From contig NZ_CP073638.1 in NCBI RefSeq assembly GCF_029962485.1, forward strand, positions 2,604,001 to 2,668,000: a stretch of 64,000 nt of DNA, written 5' to 3'. A program made the translations under genes and the position numbers. Numbering within the stretch: the stretch's first letter is position 1; the number at the start of each line of letters is the position of its first letter. Of this stretch, positions 43,572 through 52,679 are shown piece by piece. Under the pieces are notes generated by a model. It saw only the letters and a list, made by a program, of their open reading frames with translations. It was not told where the DNA came from and did no database searches. The stretch comes from Burkholderia cepacia (GTDB taxonomy: Bacteria; Pseudomonadota; Gammaproteobacteria; Burkholderiales; Burkholderiaceae).

Positions 43572-44789
43572 ATGGCCATCCTACGCACCTCCCGCTCGCG
43601 AATCGCCACGGCGGCGATCGTGACGCTCGCCGTCGTCGGCCTCGGCACGTTCGGCGCGATGCGCGTCAACGCAAACGCGCCCGAGAAATCGGCCGCGCCG
43701 CTGCCTGAAGTCGACGTCGCGACCGTCGTGCCGCAGACCGTGACCGACTGGCAAAGTTATTCGGGCCGCCTCGAAGCGGTCGAGAAAGTCGACGTGCGCC
43801 CGCAGGTATCGGGCACGATCGTCGCGGTGAATTTCAAGGACGGCGCGCTCGTGAAGAAGGGCGACGTGCTGTTCGTGATCGATCCGCGCCCGTACCAGGC
43901 CGAAACCGACCGCGCGGCCGCCCAGCTTGCCGCCGCGCAGGCGCGCAACGGCTATGCTCAGACGGACTGGCAGCGCGCGCAGCGCCTGATCGGCGACAAC
44001 GCGATCGCGAAGCGCGACTACGACGAGAAGCAGAACGCGGCGCGCGAGGCGGCGGCGAACCTGAAGGCCGCCGACGCCGCGCTGGAAACGGCGCGCATCA
44101 ACCTCGGCTATACGCGGATCACCGCGCCCGTGTCGGGCCGCGTGTCGCGCGCGGAAATCACGCTCGGCAACGTCGTGTCGGCCGGCGCGTCGGCCGCGCC
44201 GCTCACCACGCTGGTGTCGGTGTCGCCGATCTACGCATCGTTCGACGCGGACGAACAGACCTACCTGCAATACATCAACGGCGCGCGCAGCGGCCGCAAG
44301 GTGCCGGTCGAACTCGGCCTCGCGAACGAAACCGGCTACTCGCGCAGCGGCGAGATCGATTCGGTCGACAACCGGCTCGACACGTCGTCGGGCACGATCC
44401 GCGTGCGCGCACGCTTCGACAATGCGGACGGTGCGCTCGTCCCGGGCCTGTACGCACGCGTGAAGGTGGGCGGCAGCGCGCCGCACGAGGCATTGCTGGT
44501 CGACGATGCGGCGATCAACACCGATCAGGACAAGAAGTTCGTGTTCGTCGTCGACCAGCAAGGCCGCGTGTCGTACCGCGAAGTGCAGCAGGGGATGCAG
44601 CACGGCAACCGGCGCGTGATCGTGAGCGGCCTCGCGGCAGGCGACCGCGTGGTCGTGAACGGTACGCAGCGCGTGCGCCCCGGCGAACAGGTGAAGCCGC
44701 ACATGGTCCCGATGACGGGCGGCGATGCGCCGTCCGCGCCGCTCGCGAACAACGCGAAGCCGGCCGCACCGGCGAAGGCGGATTCGTAA
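43572..44789 (+). CDS. ceoA: RND efflux membrane fusion protein CeoA
   Basis: A 405-residue periplasmic adaptor that links the inner-membrane pump to the outer-membrane channel. An N-terminal membrane anchor (RIATAAIVTLAVVGLGTFGAM) is followed by a barrel-sandwich segment YSGRLEAVEKVDVRPQVSGTIVAVNFKDGALVKKGDVLFVIDPRPYQAE, an alpha-helical hairpin of about 85 residues, the return strand LGYTRITAPVSGRVSRAEITLGNVV, then the beta-barrel and membrane-proximal domains. No lipobox cysteine is seen, so it is anchored by its helix. The tail is alanine-rich. GGAG precedes the ATG. ceoB follows after 45 bp. Confidence 0.92.
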   Translation: MAILRTSRSRIATAAIVTLAVVGLGTFGAMRVNANAPEKSAAPLPEVDVATVVPQTVTDWQSYSGRLEAVEKVDVRPQVSGTIVAVNFKDGALVKKGDVLFVIDPRPYQAETDRAAAQLAAAQARNGYAQTDWQRAQRLIGDNAIAKRDYDEKQNAAREAAANLKAADAALETARINLGYTRITAPVSGRVSRAEITLGNVVSAGASAAPLTTLVSVSPIYASFDADEQTYLQYINGARSGRKVPVELGLANETGYSRSGEIDSVDNRLDTSSGTIRVRARFDNADGALVPGLYARVKVGGSAPHEALLVDDAAINTDQDKKFVFVVDQQGRVSYREVQQGMQHGNRRVIVSGLAAGDRVVVNGTQRVRPGEQVKPHMVPMTGGDAPSAPLANNAKPAAPAKADS

Positions 44790-44834
44790 GCGGCCCGCCG
44801 CTTCGCATCCGCGTTCAACCAGACAGAGCCACAC

Positions 44835-47800
44835 ATGAACATTTCCAAATTCTTTATCGACCGGCCGATCTTCGCAGGAGTCCTATCGGTGATCATCCTG
44901 CTCGGCGGGGTGATCGCGATGTTCCTGCTGCCGATTTCGGAATATCCGGAAGTCGTGCCGCCTTCCGTGATCGTGAAGGCGCAGTACCCGGGCGCGAACC
45001 CGAAAGTGATCGCCGAGACGGTCGCGTCGCCGCTTGAAGAGCAGATCAACGGCGTCGAGGACATGCTCTACATGCAGTCGCAGGCGAACAGCGACGGCAA
45101 CATGACGATCACCGTCACGTTCAAGCTCGGCACCGATCCGGACAAGGCCACGCAGCTCGTGCAGAACCGCGTGAACCAGGCGCTGCCGCGCTTGCCGGAA
45201 GACGTGCAGCGGCTCGGCATCACGACGGTGAAGAGCTCGCCGACGCTGACGATGGTGGTCCACCTGATCTCGCCGGACAACCGCTATGACATGACCTACC
45301 TGCGCAACTACGCGCTGATCAACGTGAAGGATCGCCTGTCGCGGATCCAGGGCGTCGGCCAGGTGCAGCTGTGGGGTTCGGGCGACTACGCGATGCGCGT
45401 GTGGCTCGATCCGCAGAAGGTTGCGCAGCGCGGGCTGTCGGCCGAGGACGTCGTGCAGTCGATCCGTGAGCAGAACGTACAGGTCGCGGCCGGCGTGATC
45501 GGCGCATCGCCGTCGCTGCCCGGCACGCCGCTGCAGCTGTCGGTGAACGCGCGCGGCCGTCTGCAGACGGAAGACGAATTCGGCGACATCGTCGTGAAGA
45601 CGACGCCGGACGGCGGCGTCACGCGCCTGCGCGACATCGCGCGGATCGAGCTCGATGCATCCGAATACGGGCTGCGCTCGCTGCTCGACAACAAGCCGGC
45701 CGTCGCGATGGCGATCAACCAGTCGCCGGGCGCGAACTCGCTGCAGATCTCGGACGAAGTGCGCAAGACGATGGCCGAGCTGAAGCAGGACATGCCGGCG
45801 GGCGTCGACTACAAGATCGTCTATGACCCGACGCAGTTCGTGCGCTCGTCGATCAAGGCCGTCGTGCACACGCTGCTCGAAGCGATCGCGCTGGTCGTGA
45901 TCGTCGTGATCGTGTTCCTGCAGACCTGGCGCGCGTCGCTGATTCCGCTGATCGCGGTGCCGGTATCGATCATCGGCACCTTCTCGCTGCTGCTCGCGTT
46001 CGGGTATTCGATCAATGCGTTGTCATTGTTCGGGATGGTGCTCGCGATCGGGATCGTGGTCGACGATGCGATCGTCGTCGTCGAGAACGTCGAGCGGAAC
46101 ATCGAGAGCGGGATGAACGCGCGGCAGGCGACCTACAAGGCGATGCAGGAAGTGAGCGGGCCGATCATCGCGATCGCGCTGACGCTCGTCGCCGTGTTCG
46201 TGCCGCTGGCATTCATGTCGGGCCTGACCGGCCAGTTCTACAAGCAGTTCGCGATGACCATCGCGATCTCGACGGTGATCTCGGCGTTCAACTCGCTGAC
46301 GCTGTCGCCGGCGCTGTCCGCGATCCTGCTGAAGGGGCATGGCGAGAAGGAAGACTGGCTCACGCGCGTGATGAACCGCGTGCTCGGCGGGTTCTTCCGC
46401 GGCTTCAACAAGGTGTTCCATCGCGGCGCGGAGAACTACGGCCGCGGCGTGCGCGGCGTGCTGTCGCGCAAGACGGCGATGCTCGCCGTGTACCTCGTGC
46501 TGGTGGGCGCGACCGTGCTCGTGTCGAAGGTCGTGCCGGGCGGCTTCGTGCCCGCGCAGGACAAGGAATACCTGATCGCGTTCGCGCAGTTGCCGAACGG
46601 TGCATCGCTTGACCGTACCGAAAAGGTGATCCGCGACATGGGTTCGATCGCGCTGAAGCAGCCGGGCGTCGAGAGCGCGGTGGCGTTCCCGGGGCTGTCG
46701 GTGAACGGCTTCACCAACAGCTCGAGCGCGGGCATCGTGTTCGTCACGCTGAAGCCGTTCTCGGAACGGCATGGCAAGGCGCTGTCGGCGGGCGCGATTG
46801 CGGGTGCACTGAACCAGCAGTACGGCGCGATGAAGGACTCGTTCGTCGCGGTGTTCCCGCCGCCGCCGGTGCTGGGCCTCGGTACGCTCGGCGGGTTCAA
46901 GATGCAGATCGAGGATCGCGGCGCGGTCGGCTATGCGCGGCTCGCGGATGCGACCAACGACTTCATCAAGCGTGCGCAGCAGGCGCCTGAACTCGGCCCG
47001 CTGTTCACGAGCTACCAGATCAACGTGCCGCAGCTCAACGTCGATCTCGATCGCGTGAAGGCGAAGCAACTCGGCGTGCCGGTGACCGACGTATTCAACA
47101 CGATGCAGGTGTATCTCGGCTCGCTGTACGTGAACGACTTCAACCGCTTCGGGCGTGTGTACCAGGTGCGCGTGCAGGCCGATGCGCCGTTCCGCCAGCG
47201 CGCGGACGACATCCTGCAGTTGAAGACGCGCAACGACAAGGGCGAGATGGTGCCGCTGTCGTCGCTCGTCACGGTGACGCCGACGTTCGGCCCGGAAATG
47301 GTCGTGCGCTACAACGGCTACACGGCGGCCGACATCAACGGCGGCCCGGCGCCGGGCTTCTCGTCGGGTCAGGCGCAGGCCGCGATCGAGCGCATTGCGC
47401 ATGAAACGCTGCCGCGCGGCGTGCGGTTCGAATGGACCGACCTCACGTACCAGCAGATTCTTGCAGGCGATTCGGCGATGTACGTGTTCCCGATCAGCGT
47501 GCTGCTCGTGTTCCTCGTGCTTGCCGCGCTGTATGAAAGCCTGACGCTGCCGCTCGCGGTGATCCTGATCGTGCCGATGAGCATTCTGTCGGCGCTGACG
47601 GGCGTGTGGCTCACGCAGGGCGACAACAACATCTTCACGCAGATCGGCTTGATGGTGCTGGTGGGGCTGTCGGCGAAGAACGCGATCCTGATCGTCGAGT
47701 TCGCACGCGAGCTCGAACACGACGGCAGGACACCGTTCGAGGCCGCGATCGAGGCGAGCCGGCTGCGGCTGCGCCCGATCCTGATGACGTCGATCGCCTT

Positions 47801-48020
47801 CATCATGGGTGTCGTGCCGCTCGTCACGTCGACGGGGGCCGGTTCGGAAATGCGCCATGCGATGGGTGTCGCGGTGTTCTTCGGGATGCTCGGCGTGACG
47901 CTGTTCGGGCTGATGCTGACGCCGGTGTTCTACGTCGTGCTGCGCACGCTGGCGGGCGGCAAGATCCACGTCGCCGGCAAGGATTCGGCGGGTTATGGCG
48001 TGCCGGCTCCCGATGCTTGA
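44835..48020 (+). CDS. ceoB: RND multidrug efflux transporter CeoB
   Basis: A 1061-residue inner-membrane RND (HAE1) transporter that drives export with protons. It begins MNISKFFIDRPIFAGVLSVIILLGG and keeps twelve spans with two large periplasmic loops. The proton-relay residues are present: two aspartates in GIVVDDAIVVVENVERN (span 4) and the lysine in VGLSAKNAILIVEFA (span 10). GGFVPAQDKEYLIAFAQLPNGASLDRT and FSGLS-like SAVAFPGLSVNGFTNSSSAGIVFV are porter-domain segments of the AcrB/MexF group. It is closest in wording to MexF/BpeF pumps, which export chloramphenicol, fluoroquinolones and trimethoprim. The substrate range here is inferred from that family. Confidence 0.93.
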   Translation: MNISKFFIDRPIFAGVLSVIILLGGVIAMFLLPISEYPEVVPPSVIVKAQYPGANPKVIAETVASPLEEQINGVEDMLYMQSQANSDGNMTITVTFKLGTDPDKATQLVQNRVNQALPRLPEDVQRLGITTVKSSPTLTMVVHLISPDNRYDMTYLRNYALINVKDRLSRIQGVGQVQLWGSGDYAMRVWLDPQKVAQRGLSAEDVVQSIREQNVQVAAGVIGASPSLPGTPLQLSVNARGRLQTEDEFGDIVVKTTPDGGVTRLRDIARIELDASEYGLRSLLDNKPAVAMAINQSPGANSLQISDEVRKTMAELKQDMPAGVDYKIVYDPTQFVRSSIKAVVHTLLEAIALVVIVVIVFLQTWRASLIPLIAVPVSIIGTFSLLLAFGYSINALSLFGMVLAIGIVVDDAIVVVENVERNIESGMNARQATYKAMQEVSGPIIAIALTLVAVFVPLAFMSGLTGQFYKQFAMTIAISTVISAFNSLTLSPALSAILLKGHGEKEDWLTRVMNRVLGGFFRGFNKVFHRGAENYGRGVRGVLSRKTAMLAVYLVLVGATVLVSKVVPGGFVPAQDKEYLIAFAQLPNGASLDRTEKVIRDMGSIALKQPGVESAVAFPGLSVNGFTNSSSAGIVFVTLKPFSERHGKALSAGAIAGALNQQYGAMKDSFVAVFPPPPVLGLGTLGGFKMQIEDRGAVGYARLADATNDFIKRAQQAPELGPLFTSYQINVPQLNVDLDRVKAKQLGVPVTDVFNTMQVYLGSLYVNDFNRFGRVYQVRVQADAPFRQRADDILQLKTRNDKGEMVPLSSLVTVTPTFGPEMVVRYNGYTAADINGGPAPGFSSGQAQAAIERIAHETLPRGVRFEWTDLTYQQILAGDSAMYVFPISVLLVFLVLAALYESLTLPLAVILIVPMSILSALTGVWLTQGDNNIFTQIGLMVLVGLSAKNAILIVEFARELEHDGRTPFEAAIEASRLRLRPILMTSIAFIMGVVPLVTSTGAGSEMRHAMGVAVFFGMLGVTLFGLMLTPVFYVVLRTLAGGKIHVAGKDSAGYGVPAPDA

Positions 48021-48030
48021 GGACAAGAAA

Positions 48031-49566
48031 ATGAATGACTTGCACAACACGAACGGCCTGATGCGCTTCGCGAAGGTGGCGGCCGCGAGCACCCTGCTCG
48101 CGACACTGCTCGCCGCGTGCGCGGTGGGCCCCGACTACAAGCGTCCGGATGCCGCGGCGCCCGCCGCGTTCAAGGAAGCACCGACGCTTGCCGCCGGCGA
48201 GCAGGCCGGCACGTGGAAGACGGCCGAGCCGGCGGACGGCGAACATCGCGGCGAATGGTGGAAGGTGTTCGGCGACCCGGTGCTCGATTCGCTCGAGACC
48301 CAGGCGCTCGCCGCGAACCAGAACCTGAAGGCCGCGGCCGCGCGTGTCGAGGAAGCGCGTGCGGCGACGCGTTCGGCGCGTTCGCAATGGTTCCCGCAGG
48401 TTGGCGCCGGGTTCGGGCCAACGCGCGAAGGGCTGTCGTCGGCGTCGCAGTTCCAGCCGCAGGGCACGGGCCCGACCAACGCGACGCTGTGGCGCGCGCA
48501 GGGCACGGTGTCGTACGAGGCCGACCTGTTCGGCCGCGTCGGCCGCAACGTCGAGGCGTCGCGTGCGGACCAGGCGCAGAGCGAAGCGCTGTTCCGTTCG
48601 GTGCAGCTCGCGCTGCAGGCGGACGTCGCGCAGAACTACTTCGAACTGCGCCAACTCGATTCCGACCAGGACCTGTACCGCCGCACGGTGGAGCTGCGCG
48701 ACCAGGCATTGAAGCTTGTGCAGCGCCGCTTCAACGAGGGCGATATCAGCGAACTCGACGTGTCGCGCGCGAAGAACGAGCTGGCCAGCGCGCAGGCCGA
48801 TGCGGTCGGCGTCGCGCGCCGGCGTGCGGCGTCCGAGCACGCGCTCGCGATCCTGCTCGGCAAGGCGCCGGCGGATTTCGGGTTCAAGGAAACGCCGATC
48901 GTGCCGGTCGCGGTGAAGATTCCACCGGGCCTACCGTCCGCGCTGCTCGAACGCCGTCCGGACGTGTCGGCGGCCGAGCGTGCGATGGCGGCCGCGAACG
49001 CGCGGATCGGCCTCGCGAAGTCGGCGTACTTCCCGAAGCTCGATATCACGGGGGCGTTCGGTTATGAAGCGTCGACGCTCGGCAGCCTGTTCATGTGGTC
49101 GAGCCGCACGTTCCTGCTCGGGCCGTTCGCGGGCACCGCGCTGACGCTGCCGCTGTTCGACGGCGGGCGCCGTGCGGCCGGCGTGCAGCAGGCGCGTGCG
49201 CAGTACGACGAGCAGGTCGCGAACTACCGGCAGCAGGTGCTCGTCGCGTTCCGCGAAGTCGAGGACAATCTCTCGGACCTGCGCCTGCTCGACGACCAGA
49301 TCCGCGCACAGGACGCGGCCGTCAACGCGTCGCGCCGTGCGGCGACGCTGTCGCGCACGCAGTACCAGGAAGGCGAAGTCGCCTATCTCGACGTGATCGA
49401 CAGCGAGCGCTCGGTGCTGCAGTCGCAACTGCAGGCGAACCAGCTCACTGGCGCGCAGGCCGTGTCGACCGTCAACCTGATCCGCGCGCTCGGCGGCGGG
49501 TGGGGCGCGGCGCCGGCAGCGGTCGGCGATGCGGCGTCCGTCAAGGCGGAGGTCGCCGCGCGTTGA
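48031..49566 (+). CDS. opcM: Outer-membrane efflux lipoprotein OpcM
   Basis: A 511-residue TolC/OprM-type outer-membrane channel. The type II signal peptide ends at the lipobox LLAAC with C30, and AVGPDYKRPD follows as in OprM/CusC proteins. The repeat pair is visible: GEWWKVFGDPVLDSLETQALAANQNLKAAAARVEEAR in the first half, and LPSALLERRPDVSAAERAMAAANARIGLAKSAYFPKLDI in the second. The ATG at 48031 follows TTGAGGACAAGAAA and starts 10 bp after ceoB ends. It completes the tripartite CeoA-CeoB-OpcM pump; a terminator follows at 49618. Confidence 0.93.
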   Translation: MNDLHNTNGLMRFAKVAAASTLLATLLAACAVGPDYKRPDAAAPAAFKEAPTLAAGEQAGTWKTAEPADGEHRGEWWKVFGDPVLDSLETQALAANQNLKAAAARVEEARAATRSARSQWFPQVGAGFGPTREGLSSASQFQPQGTGPTNATLWRAQGTVSYEADLFGRVGRNVEASRADQAQSEALFRSVQLALQADVAQNYFELRQLDSDQDLYRRTVELRDQALKLVQRRFNEGDISELDVSRAKNELASAQADAVGVARRRAASEHALAILLGKAPADFGFKETPIVPVAVKIPPGLPSALLERRPDVSAAERAMAAANARIGLAKSAYFPKLDITGAFGYEASTLGSLFMWSSRTFLLGPFAGTALTLPLFDGGRRAAGVQQARAQYDEQVANYRQQVLVAFREVEDNLSDLRLLDDQIRAQDAAVNASRRAATLSRTQYQEGEVAYLDVIDSERSVLQSQLQANQLTGAQAVSTVNLIRALGGGWGAAPAAVGDAASVKAEVAAR

Positions 49567-49617
49567 AGCAGCGGCCCGCCAAGGGCCGTTCAAGCAGGTA
49601 GCTGATCGAAGAGAAGA

Positions 49618-49652
49618 ACCCCGGTCCGTGGCAACGCGGATCGGGTTTTTTT
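49618..49652 (+). terminator. Rho-independent terminator of the ceo operon
   Basis: CCCGGTCCG (49620-49628) pairs with CGGATCGGG (49637-49645), one G-U pair, around an 8-base loop and is followed by a seven-T run (49646-49652). It lies 50 bp after opcM. Confidence 0.82.
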
Positions 49653-49670
49653 ATTGGCCGCTCGGGCTCG

Positions 49671-50267
49671 TCATGGCTGCTCCTCGGGCTTCACGTCCGT
49701 GCGTTCGGCGATCACCACTGCATAACGGCCGACCGCATCGGCGATGCGCTGCGCCAGTTCGGGATCGCGCACCGCACGCGCGAGCGTGACGCCGCCCGAC
49801 AGCAGCGCGAGAAATGCGATCGCGCGGTCGTCGTCGGGCGTGTCGCCCATCCCGGCCGACACGTCGTCGACGATCTGCCGCAGCGCCTGCTCATAGGCGT
49901 CGCGCGTGTCGTCGTCGGCGCGCATCACTTCGGGCGACAGGCTCGGCAGCGCACAGCTTTCGCCGAGTGCGCAGGTGCGCCGCGGCCCGAGGTAGAACGA
50001 CACGAACGGGCGCCGCCAGCGCGCGCCATGCTCGGCCTTGAACGTCGCGACGCCTTGCCGAAGCTGGTCGAGGCCATCAAGGACGACCTGGCGGAACGCT
50101 TCGCCCTTCGTCTTGAAATGCCCGTAGAACGCGCCGTTGGTGACGCCCGCCGCCTTCGTCAGCGGACCGATGCCGGAGCCGCCATAGCCCTCCTGGCGGA
50201 ACAGGCGGCTCGCGGCTTCGAGAATGCGCGCGCGGGTTTCGTGCTTGTGCTCGACGGAATAACGCAT
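49671..50267 (-). CDS. TetR family transcriptional regulator
   Basis: A 198-residue TetR-type regulator. The HTH is KHETRARILEAASRLFRQEGYGGSGIGPLTKAAGVTNGAFYGHFKTKGEAF. The C-terminal domain contains RRTCALGESCALPSLSPEV, a cysteine-containing segment found in TetR proteins that control tautomerases, oxidoreductases or efflux genes. It diverges from a tautomerase gene, and the spacer has a perfect 14-bp palindrome and further repeats, so it probably represses both. It lies next to, and convergent with, the ceo efflux operon, but a link to the pump is not shown by the sequence. Confidence 0.86.
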   Translation of the reverse strand: MRYSVEHKHETRARILEAASRLFRQEGYGGSGIGPLTKAAGVTNGAFYGHFKTKGEAFRQVVLDGLDQLRQGVATFKAEHGARWRRPFVSFYLGPRRTCALGESCALPSLSPEVMRADDDTRDAYEQALRQIVDDVSAGMGDTPDDDRAIAFLALLSGGVTLARAVRDPELAQRIADAVGRYAVVIAERTDVKPEEQP

Positions 50268-50281
50268 GACAGGCTCGCTTC

Positions 50282-50318
50282 AGAGCGATCGCTCTTTATT
50301 GCTTGCATAGAGAGCAAT
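50282..50318. promoter_or_regulatory. Palindromes between tetR and the tautomerase gene
   Basis: AGAGCGATCGCTCT (50282-50295) is a perfect 14-bp palindrome, followed by ATTGCT-N9-AGCAAT (50298-50318). A TAGAGAG heptamer is also repeated at about 50308 and 50333. These are likely TetR operators overlapping divergent promoters. Confidence 0.55.
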
Positions 50319-50394
50319 CAGTGTCTAATGTATAGAGAGTGACTGATATTTATATCACGTCACGAATCCGATGACCTGACCTGGAGAAAGTGCG

Positions 50395-50826
50395 ATGCCG
50401 ATTACGCTGACAGTATCCGAAGGGGTTTTCAAGGCGGACGACGAGGGGCCGGTGTTTGCCGAGTTGACCGATGCGCTGCTGGACGTCGAAGGATTGACCG
50501 GGAACGGGTTCCTGGCGCCGAACGTGGTGGGTACGCTCAACGTGCTGCCGCGCAACCGGACCTTCGTGCAGGGCCGGGCGGAGCCCGCGGCGTTCGTCGA
50601 GCTGAAGTTGCCTGCGGTGGCGCTCGCGGCGCCCGACAAGCAGCGGCAATTCGTCGAACGGGCGACCGAGATCGTGCTGCATCGAGCGGGTGGGCGGCTG
50701 ACGCCGGCGCAAGTGTGGGTGAACGTCGTGCATGCCGTCGATGGCGGATGGGGCATTGCCGGGCGACGGTACGACAACGCGTCGCTCGTCGATTCGATCC
50801 AGAGTGCGGCGGCTGGTTCGCGTTAA
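50395..50826 (+). CDS. 4-oxalocrotonate tautomerase-like protein
   Basis: A 143-residue member of the tautomerase/MIF superfamily. After removal of Met1 the N-terminal proline (MPITLTVSEG) would be the catalytic base, as in the whole superfamily. The length of about 140 residues fits the two-repeat members, with the second half starting near residue 80 (QRQFVERATEIVLHRAGG). The substrate is unknown. GGAGAAAG precedes the ATG at 50395. It is divergent from a TetR gene with a palindromic spacer, suggesting an inducible detoxification or catabolic enzyme. Confidence 0.75.
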   Translation: MPITLTVSEGVFKADDEGPVFAELTDALLDVEGLTGNGFLAPNVVGTLNVLPRNRTFVQGRAEPAAFVELKLPAVALAAPDKQRQFVERATEIVLHRAGGRLTPAQVWVNVVHAVDGGWGIAGRRYDNASLVDSIQSAAAGSR

Positions 50827-50889
50827 CCGCAACTAACGGTCAAGCCGTCGGGCGTTGACCGGCGGTGCGGCGATACCTCGCCGCACCGG

Positions 50890-51780
50890 CTACACATCGT
50901 CGCCGGCAACCCGCAGCGCGCGCACCAGTTCGCTCGCCGCCTTGCCGAGCCCCGTGTGCTTCTGGCGACGCAGATAGACGGGCAACGGCAGCCCGTTGCG
51001 GATGTTCGCGAACACGAGCGGCGCGAGTTCGCCGTCGGCGACGTAGCGGCCGATCATCGATTCCGGCAAGTTCGCCCAGCCATGCCCGGCCTTCACGAGC
51101 GCGATCGCGGTCGCCATGTCGGTCACTTTCCACGTGCGGTTGCCGATCAACGGCCGCACGTCGGTCAGCGGCCGTTCGGGATCGGCGATCACGATTTGCC
51201 GGAAACCGGACAGCCGCTCGATCGCCTCGGGTTGCGCGCATTCGGCGATGGCCGGATGGCTCGGCGCGGCGACGGCGACGAGTGTTTCGGTCCACAGCGC
51301 ATGAATCTGTTCCTGCGGATGCAGGTCGAGCCCGCCGTATGCGACGCACAGATCGACGGCCGAACGATGCAGCGCGTCGACGATCGCGTCCTGCGGCGCC
51401 GTGACGATGCTGATCGCGAGCGCCGGATATTTCGCGGCCACGGCCGTCAGCGCACGGGCGACCGGCGCACCGTCGAGTTCGGCCGCGAGCCCGAGCCGCA
51501 ACGGATCTTCGACGCCTTCCGACAAATGCTGCGCATGCGCACGCAGTGCATGCAGCCGTTCGGCGATCGCGCGTGCGTCGGGCAGCAGCGCGGCCATCGC
51601 GGCGGTCGGTGTCGGTTCTCGCGTGCCGCGATCGAACAGCACGAGGTCGAGTTCGGCCTCGAGGTTAGCGATCGCCATGCTGATCGCCGACGGCGTGCGG
51701 CCGAGCGCTCGGGCCGCGGCTGAGAACGAGCCTTTGTCGATGACGGTCAGCAGCATGTCGATGTGGTCGCTGGTCAGCAT
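50890..51780 (-). CDS. LysR family regulator, next to PACE exporter
   Basis: A 296-residue LysR-type regulator. The HTH reads MLTSDHIDMLLTVIDKGSFSAAARALGRTPSAISMAIANLEAELDLVLFDRGTREPTPT. The effector domain contains RLGLAAELDGAPVARALTAVAAKYPALAISIVT and ATAIALVKAGHGWANLPESMI. GGAGG precedes the ATG at 51778-51780. It diverges from a PACE-family exporter by 99 bp. In Acinetobacter the PACE gene aceI is activated by a divergent LysR (AceR), so this pair has the same layout and probably the same logic (inference). Confidence 0.86.
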   Translation of the reverse strand: MLTSDHIDMLLTVIDKGSFSAAARALGRTPSAISMAIANLEAELDLVLFDRGTREPTPTAAMAALLPDARAIAERLHALRAHAQHLSEGVEDPLRLGLAAELDGAPVARALTAVAAKYPALAISIVTAPQDAIVDALHRSAVDLCVAYGGLDLHPQEQIHALWTETLVAVAAPSHPAIAECAQPEAIERLSGFRQIVIADPERPLTDVRPLIGNRTWKVTDMATAIALVKAGHGWANLPESMIGRYVADGELAPLVFANIRNGLPLPVYLRRQKHTGLGKAASELVRALRVAGDDV

Positions 51781-51879
51781 GCACGGGCCTCCTGTCAGAA
51801 AAATTGAAAGGACCTGACTTTTGCGGACGGGGGCCCGCTGATAGTCTCGCCACCTTGTTCGAGATGAAGGTGGATGGTC

Positions 51880-52329
51880 ATGCAAGGGTGGAAGAGACGC
51901 ATAGTGTATGTCGTGATGTTCGAGTTGCTCGGCATCCTGGTCGCATCGTCGGTGCTCGGCATGCTGAGCGGTGCGAGCGCCTCGGCAAGCGGCCTGCTGG
52001 GCGTGATGATCTCGACGACGGGCGTCACCGTCAATTTCCTGTACAACCTCGGGTTCGAGGCGTGGGAGCGGCGCAGCGCGGCAACCACGCGCACGGTCGG
52101 TCGCCGCGTGCTGCATGCGATCGGGTTCCAGGTCGCGCTCGTGACGTTCCTGATTCCGCTGATCGCGTGGTGGCTCGACGTGTCGCTGCTGCAGGCGTTC
52201 CTGTACGACGCGGTGCTGATCGTGTTCTTCCCGATCTTCACGTTCGCCTACAACTGGGCGTTCGACGCCGTGTTCGGTTTGCCGGATTCGGTCACGCGCA
52301 AGGCGCAGCCGGAGCCGGCCGTGTGGTAG
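51880..52329 (+). CDS. PACE family (AceI-like) efflux protein
   Basis: A 149-residue four-span membrane protein made of two bacterial transmembrane pair domains. It begins MQGWKRRIVYVVMFELLG, with the K-R-R motif and a glutamate at residue 15 in span 1, the position essential for transport in AceI. Spans 2 and 3 carry TGVTVNFLYNLGFEAWERR and RVLHAIGFQVALVTFLIPLIAWWL, where AceI has an E and this protein a Q after the GF. The last span has FAYNWAFDAVFG. Known PACE proteins export chlorhexidine and other biocides, or short diamines such as cadaverine. An ATG 6 bases earlier is possible; I prefer 51880 because residue 15 then aligns. Confidence 0.84.
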   Translation: MQGWKRRIVYVVMFELLGILVASSVLGMLSGASASASGLLGVMISTTGVTVNFLYNLGFEAWERRSAATTRTVGRRVLHAIGFQVALVTFLIPLIAWWLDVSLLQAFLYDAVLIVFFPIFTFAYNWAFDAVFGLPDSVTRKAQPEPAVW

Positions 52330-52679
52330 GCCGCACGAGCCGGGCAGCGTGACAACGAACGGCGGACGCGCAAGCGTCCGCCGTTTTTCGTTGGTGCGTC
52401 ACATGTCATCGATGTCGGGCGCATGACGAAATAAATTGTAGAGGACTTCTAATGTCGTAATCGTCTGGTTATTTGTCGCGTCTTAACAAAACTGTCCGAT
52501 TTCCCTTTCTAGAATCCAACAGATCGATGACACGCGCGGCGGGCAGGAGGGGGCCGTCGACGCGCCGCGCGCCTGTTCGGAACCGCATTGCGGCCCCGAG
52601 GCCGCGCATCGCCCGCACGCGGCGGATGCCGCCTGCATGACCATCCCCGTCCGGCCAGAAAAACGAGGAGGGATTGCCG
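52330..52679. other. 350-bp gap before the phospholipase gene
   Basis: It holds the terminator of the PACE gene (52359-52388) and, from about 52430 to 52530, an AT-richer patch that should contain the phospholipase promoter. I could not identify a convincing Pho box or -10/-35 pair. No gene. Confidence 0.4.
52359..52388 (+). terminator. Rho-independent terminator after the PACE gene
   Basis: A perfect 11-bp stem, ACGGCGGACGC (52359-52369) with GCGTCCGCCGT (52374-52384), on a GCAA tetraloop and followed by a run of T. Confidence 0.85.

Noticed and set aside
46023..48092. A 689-codon minus-strand open frame opposite ceoB
   Set aside because: Composition (very high Arg, His, Gln) and its position opposite a well-conserved RND gene mark it as a shadow.
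52430..52530. Possible Pho box before the phospholipase C gene
   Set aside because: Only isolated TGTC/CTGT pieces without the 11-bp periodic pair required for PhoB binding.
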